Source: Flavobacteriales bacterium UBA5692
GTDB lineage: Bacteria; Bacteroidota; Bacteroidia; Flavobacteriales_D; Sanyastnellaceae
Assembly (NCBI GenBank): GCA_002420235.1
Contig: DIHQ01000119.1
Location: forward strand, 1-20,029
Direction: 5' to 3'
DNA: 20,029 nucleotides
Both the position numbers and the translations under genes were made by a program. Each line of letters begins with the position of its first letter. Positions within the stretch are counted from its first letter, which is position 1. Shown in pieces: positions 1 through 6,538 of this stretch. The notes beneath the pieces were generated by a model. That model did not search any database. It had not been told where the DNA came from and worked only from the letters and a program-made list of their open reading frames with translations.

Positions 1-1
1 T

Positions 2-292
2 CCGGATACGGATTCGAAATACAAGGGCATCGACTCCAAACACCTTCTGCAGCATACATATGATTTGGTGACACAGGCCGGCTGGTCATTGGGAAATGTA
101 GATTGCACCTTATGCCTGCAGCAACCGAAGGTGGGACCTCACGTGGATGCCATGCGCCATTGCATCGCAGGCCTTATGGGCATTGAATTGCATCAAGTGA
201 GCATAAAGGCGACTACTACAGAGAAACTTGGCTTTGTCGGACGCGAAGAGGGAGTAAGTGCCCATGCGGTGGTCCTGCTGCAAAAAGTTTAA
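2..292 (+). CDS. ispF: 2-C-methyl-D-erythritol 2,4-cyclodiphosphate synthase, C-terminal part
   Basis: The gene is cut by the left edge of the window; about 96 C-terminal residues are present of a protein normally near 160. IspF converts CDP-methylerythritol 2-phosphate to methylerythritol 2,4-cyclodiphosphate and CMP in the non-mevalonate isoprenoid pathway, as a cytosolic homotrimer with a metal site. The visible part begins with the family stretch PDTDSKYKGIDS, continues with GNVDCTLCLQQPKVGPHVDAMR, and ends with the hallmark ATTTEKLGFVGREEG followed by SAHAVVLL, which forms the nucleotide-binding end. The stop codon overlaps the stop of the minus-strand DUF4956 gene by three bases, so the two genes converge with no spacer. 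The frame is open to the first base, and the identification rests on dense motif agreement. Confidence 0.95.
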   Translation, partial: PDTDSKYKGIDSKHLLQHTYDLVTQAGWSLGNVDCTLCLQQPKVGPHVDAMRHCIAGLMGIELHQVSIKATTTEKLGFVGREEGVSAHAVVLLQKV

Positions 293-897
293 CGACCTCC
301 TTGGCTTTCGAAGTGCCCCGGTTGTGCATCTCCATCAAAGTGAACCTTGATTACAGCGGTGTCGCGCAGCAAATCAACTTTTCCAATTTCGATGCGGATG
401 ATGGCTACCCCCGTGCGCTGCTCCAAATCGCGAATCAGCTCTTCGCGGCGTCCTTCAGCTAAAAGGTCGACCCGATCGTAGATGACGACCTTAGTGGCCA
501 AGTGGCGAATTGCCCAAAGGCGGTCTAGGATAAATGTGATGACCAAGATGGCTACGTTTGCTGAGCCTACAGCAATCCAGCCTGTGGCAGCTGGAGCTAG
601 GGCGTTCAGAACGGACAGTGCAATTACGATAAAGAGGTACGTCATCTCGCGAATTGGGATGGCATCCGTTCGGTAGCGAATTATGCCGAATATGGCAAAT
701 AGTCCGAGCGCAAAAGCTAGATCAATTTCCACTGCCATAAGAAGGTTACACAGCAGGTAGACGGCTGATGAAACGAGAATGAATGAGAAGACGTAGTCCC
801 TGCGCTTCGAAATGGCGTGGTAGATACCGAGGACGAGAACAAGGCAGGATACCAGGTTCCCGGCAAAAGGGATGAGGAGATTCAACACGTTATCCAT
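289..897 (-). CDS. DUF4956 family membrane protein, partner of the VTC-domain protein
   Basis: A 202-residue protein with about five hydrophobic segments in its first 130 residues and a soluble C-terminal tail of about 70 residues. The stretch GLFAIFGIIRYRTDAIPIRE (about 64-83), followed by MTYLFI, is the signature of the DUF4956 family. The family's biochemical role is not established. It is often found next to VTC-domain genes, and that is the case here: the upstream VTC gene on the same strand ends only four nucleotides before this ATG, so the two are surely cotranscribed and probably translationally coupled. A membrane component that anchors, gates or exports the product of the VTC enzyme is a reasonable inference but nothing more. 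The C-terminal tail (from about VVIYDRVDLL) is mixed alpha/beta in character with charged residues and probably cytoplasmic. The gene converges on ispF with overlapping stop codons. Confidence 0.85.
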   Translation of the reverse strand: MDNVLNLLIPFAGNLVSCLVLVLGIYHAISKRRDYVFSFILVSSAVYLLCNLLMAVEIDLAFALGLFAIFGIIRYRTDAIPIREMTYLFIVIALSVLNALAPAATGWIAVGSANVAILVITFILDRLWAIRHLATKVVIYDRVDLLAEGRREELIRDLEQRTGVAIIRIEIGKVDLLRDTAVIKVHFDGDAQPGHFESQGGR

Positions 898-901
898 CGC
901 T

Positions 902-1684
902 TCAATGTAAATTTTCCCTCATACGTCTCACACGTTTCATAATTGAGCGGTACGTTCTAGGGGGCAGGTTAGGGTTCAAAAGTAACATACCAACGACATA
1001 TTTGGACATGCTTGTTCTTCTTCCCAGCGGAGTGTGTTCGAATTTGAACTGCCCCAGCGCCCGCAGGAAGGGCGAATTGCGGTTGATTTGTTCTTGCTTG
1101 ATTTCTAAAATACACAGGTCTCCAAGGCCCTCCTCTTCTTCACTTCCGGAACGGAAAAAGATGTCACTATCGATTGTAATGCGCTCTGCTTGATTATTGG
1201 AAACCAGAGTGAAACGATTGAAGTGGCAGGTAACCTCCAAGAGTTTTGGGTCTCCGTATTTGTAATGGCGGTTTAGAAAATTCGATTCATTAGGAGTTAA
1301 TTCGGTTTCAATCCCAGCGGTTGCATCGCGTTCTACTCGGGCCTTAATTGTTCGGCCGTGCACTGTTTTCTTTTTGATTTCGAGGAAACTGCGAAGGTTG
1401 CTTCCGTATTGGCGAATCCTCGCTTTAAAACGAATATTTCGTCCTCGAATGTGCGCGTAAAGGGACGTTTTGTTTGGCGTATCGATGAATCGGTTTCGGT
1501 ATTCAGTTTGCCTCGCGCCGTCTACTTCAAGGATTCGGTAGTCCCCTTTGACGGCTTCAAGCAGTTGGGGCGCCCAACTGCGTCGAATCAGGTACTTTTG
1601 GTCCAAACGGCTCATGAGGGTTGCCCCCTCGATTTCCGCTAGTGAAATGGGGTCCAATAAAGTAAGTGCTTTTTTCAAGTTCAA
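902..1684 (-). CDS. VTC domain protein, putative polyphosphate polymerase
   Basis: A 260-residue protein of the VTC/CYTH tunnel-metalloenzyme superfamily. In yeast Vtc4 this domain makes polyphosphate from ATP inside a basic beta-barrel tunnel. The residues expected in the tunnel are visible: R26-x-D28-x-K30 in LMSRLDQKY, the basic pair R89/R91 in FKARIRQY, E102 and K104 in FLEIKKK, a second EIK at 194-196 in CILEIKQEQ, and K228 in SMSKYVVG. There is no SPX or membrane domain, as in other bacterial homologues. The start is a TTG: no ATG occurs in frame between it and the upstream stop, and family homologues begin just before this point. It is cotranscribed with the DUF4956 gene (four-nucleotide gap) and divergent from pdhA. 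Family membership is firm; polymerase activity is inferred from the retained residues. Confidence 0.88.
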   Translation of the reverse strand: MNLKKALTLLDPISLAEIEGATLMSRLDQKYLIRRSWAPQLLEAVKGDYRILEVDGARQTEYRNRFIDTPNKTSLYAHIRGRNIRFKARIRQYGSNLRSFLEIKKKTVHGRTIKARVERDATAGIETELTPNESNFLNRHYKYGDPKLLEVTCHFNRFTLVSNNQAERITIDSDIFFRSGSEEEEGLGDLCILEIKQEQINRNSPFLRALGQFKFEHTPLGRRTSMSKYVVGMLLLNPNLPPRTYRSIMKRVRRMRENLH

Positions 1685-1806
1685 GGGCTTTAAGGTACAA
1701 AAAACGACAAGATTGATCCTTCTCCGATTAGCTTCGAATCAACAGCGCTTTGCCACATGACCTAAAGATGTTTCCGGGATTGCGTTCGTTACACAGCACC
1801 GGTTCA

Positions 1807-1820
1807 ATTTCAATTGAAAT
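1807..1820. promoter_or_regulatory. 14-bp perfect palindrome upstream of pdhA (candidate operator 1)
   Basis: The sequence ATTTCAATTGAAAT is its own reverse complement over 14 bases. It lies between the divergent VTC and pdhA genes, about 30 bases upstream of the pdhA -7 element. Its centre is 20 bp from the centre of the second inverted repeat (1826-1841), about two helical turns, and both share the half-site TTTCRA. A binding site for a dimeric regulator is inferred, not shown. Confidence 0.45.
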
Positions 1821-1825
1821 CTTGG

Positions 1826-1841
1826 TTTCGATTCATCGAAA
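1826..1841. promoter_or_regulatory. Inverted repeat overlapping the pdhA -33 region (candidate operator 2)
   Basis: TTTCGAT and ATCGAAA form 7-bp perfect arms around the two-base centre TC. The repeat covers the position where the -33 element of the pdhA promoter should lie and ends nine bases before the -7 box at 1851. A protein bound here would block or recruit polymerase. It resembles operator 1 in half-site sequence. Confidence 0.5.
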
Positions 1842-1858
1842 AGTGGACGCTATATTTG
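1827..1858 (+). promoter_or_regulatory. Predicted promoter of pdhA-pdhC
   Basis: TATATTTG at 1851-1858, followed by CA, matches the Bacteroidota -7 consensus TAnnTTTG exactly. No canonical TTG lies at the usual distance (one at 1822-1824 is 26 bases away); TTC at 1827-1829 is 21 bases upstream. Transcription would start near 1862-1865, leaving a leader of roughly 15-18 bases before the ATG at 1880. Confidence 0.65.
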
Positions 1859-1879
1859 CACCTCTAGACCTAAGACATC

Positions 1880-2944
1880 ATGTCTACAAGCACACCCACA
1901 ACGAGGGCCAAGTCCAAGGCAAAAAAGCCGAAGAAGGCTGTTAATAAAGCTGCAGCCTTGCCGCATTCCAAGGAGGTTTATCAGAGATGGTTTCGTGATA
2001 TGTACCTCATGCGAAAATTTGAGGAGCGGTGTGGGCAGTTGTATATCCAACAAAAATTTGGGGGATTTTGCCACTTGTACATTGGGCAAGAAGCCATTCT
2101 TGCAGGTATTTCGGAGGCCATCCGGCCGACGGACCGTATGATCACTGCGTACCGTGACCACGCTCACCCGCTGGCGCTCGGCACAGATCCAAAGTTTGTA
2201 ATGGCTGAATTGTACGGTCGCCGCACAGGCACCAGCAAAGGAAAGGGTGGTTCCATGCACATGTTTGATAAGGAACGCAACCTGTTCGGGGGACATGGCA
2301 TCGTCGGGGGCCAGATTGGTCTAGGTGCGGGCATTGCATTCGCAGACAAATACCGAAAAGAAGATCACGTAACACTTTGTTTCTTCGGTGACGGAGCTGC
2401 TCGCCAAGGGATGCTGCATGAAACATTTAACATGGCTATGACCTGGAAGCTGCCGGTCATATTCATCGTCGAGAACAATAAATACGCAATGGGTACGTCG
2501 GTTGAGAGAACGTCCAATGTTACGGATTTAGAGCAATTAGGAGCGAGCTACCGTATGCCCTCGGCAACGGTTGACGGTATGAGTCCGGAAGCTGTGCACG
2601 ATGCTATTAAAGAAGCAGTTGAGCGCGGTAGGAAAGGTGAAGGCCCAACGTTACTCGATATCCAAACGTACCGGTTCAAAGGACACTCGATGTCAGATCC
2701 CCAGAAATACCGAACAAAAGCGGAACTCGGTGAGTATCAAGAACAAGATCCCATTGAACACGTCCGAAAGGTGTTAATCGACCACGGTTGGAATACGGCA
2801 GAGGATTTGAAGGCTGTAGAGAAAGAGGTGAAGGCGCAGGTTGAAGCATCCATCAAATTCGCGGAAGAGAGCCCTTACCCGGAAACGAATGAACTGTACG
2901 AAGATGTCTACATTACTGCAGACTATCCTTTCGTTCGCGACTGA
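1880..2944 (+). CDS. pdhA: Pyruvate dehydrogenase E1 component, alpha subunit
   Basis: A 354-residue thiamine-diphosphate enzyme subunit that, with E1 beta, decarboxylates pyruvate and passes the acetyl group to lipoyl-E2, feeding acetyl-CoA to the TCA cycle and lipid synthesis. The ThDP-binding motif begins GDG at 170-172 and ends ENN at 198-200. YRDHAHPLALG (91-101) and the phosphorylation-loop-like region around RFKGHSMSDPQKYRTKAEL are also typical of E1 alpha. The first 25 or so residues are a lysine/alanine-rich extension (KAKKPKKAVNKAAA) not usual in bacterial homologues, which begin near the KEVYQRWFRDMYLMRKFEE helix; the next methionine is residue 41, inside that conserved helix, so the extension appears genuine. 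A promoter fits the ATG at 1880. pdhC follows after 34 bases; E1 beta is not adjacent, as is common in this phylum. Confidence 0.95.
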   Translation: MSTSTPTTRAKSKAKKPKKAVNKAAALPHSKEVYQRWFRDMYLMRKFEERCGQLYIQQKFGGFCHLYIGQEAILAGISEAIRPTDRMITAYRDHAHPLALGTDPKFVMAELYGRRTGTSKGKGGSMHMFDKERNLFGGHGIVGGQIGLGAGIAFADKYRKEDHVTLCFFGDGAARQGMLHETFNMAMTWKLPVIFIVENNKYAMGTSVERTSNVTDLEQLGASYRMPSATVDGMSPEAVHDAIKEAVERGRKGEGPTLLDIQTYRFKGHSMSDPQKYRTKAELGEYQEQDPIEHVRKVLIDHGWNTAEDLKAVEKEVKAQVEASIKFAEESPYPETNELYEDVYITADYPFVRD

Positions 2945-2978
2945 TTAAATGATGATTAGAACACGACATATCTAGAAA

Positions 2979-4304
2979 ATGGCAGAAATTGTTCGCATGC
3001 CCAAGTTGAGTGATACCATGACTGAAGGTGTGGTAGCATCGTGGCTTAAGCAAGTAGGGGACGAGGTAGAAAGCGGTGAAATCCTTGCGGAAATCGAGAC
3101 TGATAAGGCCACCATGGAATTCGAGTCATTCTTCGACGGTGTGCTATTGCACATTGGTGTAGAGCAAGGTTCGACAGCACCGGTCGACAGCCTTTTATGC
3201 ATTTTGGGAGAAAAGGGAGAAGATATTTCAGCGGTGTTAGAAGAAGTGAAAAAAGGGCCAGTATCTGAAGCGGCCAATGAGCAAGAGTCTCCGCCTCCGC
3301 CTCCGCCTCCAGTTCCTACTCTAGCTCCGGCTCCGGCTCCGGCTCCAGCTCCAGCTCCGGCTCCGGCTCCAGCACCTGCTCCTCAGGCGGTTGTAGCCTC
3401 GGCACCTGACCCGGGAACAGCAGCTGCGGCTCTGGACCCACCTGATGTTTCTGAGAAAAGTCGGTTGAAAGCATCACCACTCGCTCGAAAACTAGCTGAA
3501 GAGCGTGGTTTCAATGTATCCATGATTCCTGGCTCTGGTAGCGGCGGTCGGGTGGTTAAACGAGATGTCGAAGCCTACCAGGCGAATGGAGCCGGCGCAA
3601 TGGTTCAAGGCGTCGAGCGCTACAAAGAAGTCGGAATCAGTCAGATGCGTAAGACCATTGCCCGTCGTTTGTCGGAGAGCAAATTCTCAGCGCCACATTT
3701 CTACTTAACTGTCAGCGTGGATATGGGAGCAGCAATGACGATGCGAAAGTCCATTAATGACGGAGGAGAAGTGAAAATCAGTTTCAACGATATGGTTGTG
3801 AAAGCAGCGGCCCTTGCGCTGAAAAAGCACCCGGTAGTCAACAGCAGTTGGTTGGGGGATCGTATTCGGTTTAATGAGCACGCGCACATCGGTGTTGCGG
3901 TATCCGTGGACGAAGGACTGCTGGTTCCAGTCGTCCGGCACGCCGACCTGAAACGCATGTCACAGATTGGGGCCGAAGTCAAAGACTTCGCGAGCAAAGC
4001 ACGAGATAAGAAGCTTCAGCCGAGCGATTGGGAAGGAAATACTTTTACCATTTCGAATCTCGGCATGTTCGGCATTGATGAGTTTACGGCAATTATCAAT
4101 GCACCAGATTCGTGTATTTTGGCTGTAGGGGGTATCAATTCAGTTCCTGTTGTTAAAGACGGTGAAGTCGTGCCTGGGAATGTAATGAAGGTGACCTTGA
4201 GCTGCGACCATCGCTCTGTAGACGGTGCCTCCGGCGCTGCATTCTTAGGGGATTTCAAGAATTTTTTAGAGAATCCCGTTCAAATGTTAGCTAATGGTTA
4301 TTAA
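2979..4304 (+). CDS. pdhC: Pyruvate dehydrogenase E2, dihydrolipoamide acetyltransferase
   Basis: A 441-residue core subunit of the pyruvate dehydrogenase complex that carries acetyl groups on lipoyl-lysine and transfers them to CoA. Domains in order: one lipoyl domain (about 1-80) with the lipoylation site K43 in IETDKATME; a long flexible Pro/Ala linker (about 104-150) with seven consecutive prolines and ten Ala-Pro pairs; a peripheral subunit-binding domain (about 160-197: ASPLARKLAEERG, then GSGGRVVKRDVEAY); and the catalytic domain (about 215-441). The catalytic motif HRSVDG has H411 and D415. The length is shorter than family members with two lipoyl domains because only one is present. 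Cotranscription with pdhA is likely (34-base gap, no terminator between). A strong terminator follows the stop codon. Confidence 0.95.
   Translation: MAEIVRMPKLSDTMTEGVVASWLKQVGDEVESGEILAEIETDKATMEFESFFDGVLLHIGVEQGSTAPVDSLLCILGEKGEDISAVLEEVKKGPVSEAANEQESPPPPPPPVPTLAPAPAPAPAPAPAPAPAPAPQAVVASAPDPGTAAAALDPPDVSEKSRLKASPLARKLAEERGFNVSMIPGSGSGGRVVKRDVEAYQANGAGAMVQGVERYKEVGISQMRKTIARRLSESKFSAPHFYLTVSVDMGAAMTMRKSINDGGEVKISFNDMVVKAAALALKKHPVVNSSWLGDRIRFNEHAHIGVAVSVDEGLLVPVVRHADLKRMSQIGAEVKDFASKARDKKLQPSDWEGNTFTISNLGMFGIDEFTAIINAPDSCILAVGGINSVPVVKDGEVVPGNVMKVTLSCDHRSVDGASGAAFLGDFKNFLENPVQMLANGY
3324..3383 (+). repeat. Hexanucleotide repeat encoding the Ala-Pro linker of E2
   Basis: Ten in-frame six-base units: eight GCTCCG/GCTCCA units (3324-3371), then GCACCT and GCTCCT. 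They encode (Ala-Pro)10. Just upstream, 3291-3311 encodes seven prolines from alternating CCG/CCT codons. The repeat length is a multiple of three, so gain or loss of units changes linker length without shifting the frame. Confidence 0.9.
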
Positions 4305-4325
4305 GTAAAATCAACACATTGTCGA

Positions 4326-4356
4326 AAAATAGCCAGCCGGAAGGGCTGGCTATTTT
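4326..4356 (+). terminator. Rho-independent terminator of pdhA-pdhC
   Basis: A perfect 13-bp stem, AAAATAGCCAGCC at 4326-4338 with GGCTGGCTATTTT at 4344-4356, around a five-base loop GGAAG. It starts 22 bases after the pdhC stop codon and ends in four Ts. The A-rich left arm would give a U-run on the other strand too, but both flanking genes run on the plus strand. Confidence 0.92.
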
Positions 4357-4422
4357 CGTTTACAGAGGTTGCATTTCAGTATGTTCGCGCCGACCTTAGA
4401 TGTGCGATCTGGTCGATTTCTC

Positions 4423-6528
4423 ATGGCACCTGATTTTATTGATATCCCAATTGAATACGTGAAAGGCATTGGCCCAAAGCGTGCGGAATGGTTACGATCG
4501 GAATTGGGCATTTCTTCAGCGGGGGACCTGTTAGAACACCTCCCTTTTCGCTACGAGGACAGAACCACCTTTGCACGTGTGGATGACCTTTCCTCGGAAA
4601 CTGTGGCGGTCCAGTTTCGCGGAGTGGTCACGAGCATCAATCAGGTTCCTGGAAAACGCGGCTCACGATTGGTTGCCAAATTCAAGGATGAATCAGGAAG
4701 TATCGATCTTGTGTGGTTTAAAGGTGCGCGTTGGATGGCTTCACAAATCCCAGTTCAGCAAAAGGTGGTTGTTTATGGCAAACCTGCCAAGTATCAGAAC
4801 CGATGGAATTTACCGCACCCAGAGATTGAACTCGAGGCTCAATTTGAGCATCGACAAGGTGCCGGTTTGCAACCGGTTTACAGAACCACGGAGAAGTTAA
4901 CACAACGCGGGATGTCTTCAGCCGGGCTCGCGAAGGCTGTCCGCACTTTGCTCGCACATCCTCAATTCAGCGCTGCTGAACGCTTGCCCGAGGCTATTCG
5001 AACGGAACTTCAATTTCCTCCAAGAGCTGAGGCATTTATGCATGTACATGCCCCTCGAAATGCAGAGCAAGCTGAGATTGGGAGGCGAAGTTTGAAATTC
5101 GAGGAACTGCTTTTGCTTCAGATTAAACTGCTCCGGCAAAAACAATCTCAGACGCGAGATGTCCCGGGTGTGCGATTTGGTGAGGTAGGGGAGTTATTCA
5201 ATGCTTATTACAGCCAGCATATCCCGTTTGAACTTACAGGTGCACAAAAACGTGTGATGCGCGAAATACGTGCTGACCTTAATACCGGATGGCACATGAA
5301 TCGACTGCTACAGGGTGATGTCGGTAGCGGTAAAACCATGGTTGCCTTGTTGACAGCGCTGCTGGCTTTGGACAATGATTATCAAGCGTGTGTCATGGCC
5401 CCGACCGAAATTTTGGCGAATCAGCATTTTTCTTCGTTCCAAGAGGCGCTCTCCGGCTTACCTGTCAGGGTTGAACTATTAACTGGAAGCATTAAAATCG
5501 CCCAACGTAAACCCATCCTCGCTGGGCTCGCGAGCGGGGAGGTAAACATCTTGATTGGAACTCACGCGCTTATCGAGCCGGGCGTTCAATTCAATTGCTT
5601 GGGGTTGGCCATAATTGACGAGCAGCACCGCTTTGGCGTTGCGCAAAGAAGTAAGCTGTGGGCCAAAGCAAGCCCAGCTCCGCACGTACTGGTTATGACT
5701 GCAACCCCAATTCCACGAACTCTAGCAATGACGGCATACGGTGACTTGGATGTTAGCGTCATCGACGAAATGCCACCCGGTCGAAAGCCGATAAAAACCG
5801 TTCACCGCACGGATGAGGCCCGCCTCTCGGTATTTCAATTCATGGAAGATGAAATCAAACTTGGACGACAGGTATACGTGGTATATCCATTGATTGAGGA
5901 GAGCGCCACATTAGATTATAAGGACCTAATGGACGGATATGAGAGCTTGTCGAGACGCTTTCCACTACCTGATTTTCGCATCAGCATTGTCCATGGTCGG
6001 ATGAAATCTGAGGCAAAGGATATGGAAATGCAGCGCTTCGCAGATGGCACGAGCCACATCATGGTAGCGACTACTGTCATCGAAGTTGGCGTGAATGTTT
6101 CTAACGCTTCTGTTATGGTTATCGAAAGCGCTGAGCGCTTTGGGCTCGCCCAATTGCACCAACTACGGGGTCGCGTTGGTCGTGGATCGGAGCAGAGTTA
6201 CTGCATTCTGATGACAGGAAATGAGTTATCCAAAGACGGTCGCCGCCGGTTGGAAACGATGTGTAGAACCAATGATGGGTTTGAATTGGCTGAGGTGGAT
6301 ATGGAGTTGCGGGGGCCAGGAGACCTAATGGGCACGCAGCAATCGGGCGTTCCGGATTTAAAAATGGCAGATTTGTTACGTGATCGGGAGCTATTGACTA
6401 CTGCCAGGTACATTGGAAACCGGATCCTTCAAGAAGACCCACTGCTAGAGTTGCCTAAATACGCTATCCTCAAGACAGCGTTGATACGTGCACAGCAGGA
6501 CCGTACAAATTGGAGCCGAATTTCCTGA
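4423..6528 (+). CDS. recG: ATP-dependent DNA helicase RecG
   Basis: A superfamily 2 helicase that reverses stalled replication forks and branch-migrates Holliday junctions. Counted from this start it has 701 residues, the usual size. An N-terminal wedge/OB region (about 45-150) is followed by the helicase core: Walker A GDVGSGKT (298-305), APTEILANQH, the RecG form of the DEAH box DEQHRFGV (399-406), TATPIPRT, and late motifs TTVIEVGVNV and HQLRGRVGRG. An upstream ATG at 4369 would add 18 residues without family resemblance and would leave only 12 bases after the pdhC terminator; the start at 4423 sits just before the conserved PIEYVKGIGPKRAEWL. The downstream unknown gene begins 10 bases after the stop, so the two are probably cotranscribed. 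No clear TAnnTTTG promoter was found in front of it. Confidence 0.95.
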   Translation: MAPDFIDIPIEYVKGIGPKRAEWLRSELGISSAGDLLEHLPFRYEDRTTFARVDDLSSETVAVQFRGVVTSINQVPGKRGSRLVAKFKDESGSIDLVWFKGARWMASQIPVQQKVVVYGKPAKYQNRWNLPHPEIELEAQFEHRQGAGLQPVYRTTEKLTQRGMSSAGLAKAVRTLLAHPQFSAAERLPEAIRTELQFPPRAEAFMHVHAPRNAEQAEIGRRSLKFEELLLLQIKLLRQKQSQTRDVPGVRFGEVGELFNAYYSQHIPFELTGAQKRVMREIRADLNTGWHMNRLLQGDVGSGKTMVALLTALLALDNDYQACVMAPTEILANQHFSSFQEALSGLPVRVELLTGSIKIAQRKPILAGLASGEVNILIGTHALIEPGVQFNCLGLAIIDEQHRFGVAQRSKLWAKASPAPHVLVMTATPIPRTLAMTAYGDLDVSVIDEMPPGRKPIKTVHRTDEARLSVFQFMEDEIKLGRQVYVVYPLIEESATLDYKDLMDGYESLSRRFPLPDFRISIVHGRMKSEAKDMEMQRFADGTSHIMVATTVIEVGVNVSNASVMVIESAERFGLAQLHQLRGRVGRGSEQSYCILMTGNELSKDGRRRLETMCRTNDGFELAEVDMELRGPGDLMGTQQSGVPDLKMADLLRDRELLTTARYIGNRILQEDPLLELPKYAILKTALIRAQQDRTNWSRIS

Positions 6529-6538
6529 ACTTGGGTTC

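Noticed and set aside
1850..2296. 148-residue minus-strand open frame over the start of pdhA
   Set aside because: It is antisense to conserved pdhA coding sequence and its translation has no domain-like pattern.
3291..3383. Short tandem repeats resembling a CRISPR or minisatellite array
   Set aside because: The units are six bases, contiguous, in frame and encode the E2 linker; there are no spacers.
2945..4368. Absence of E1 beta and E3 genes next to pdhA-pdhC as a sign of a broken operon
   Set aside because: In this phylum E1 beta and E3 are commonly encoded elsewhere, and both genes present are intact.
4369..4422. 18-residue N-terminal extension of RecG from the ATG at 4369
   Set aside because: It has no family resemblance and begins 12 bases after the terminator stem, leaving little room for a promoter and leader.
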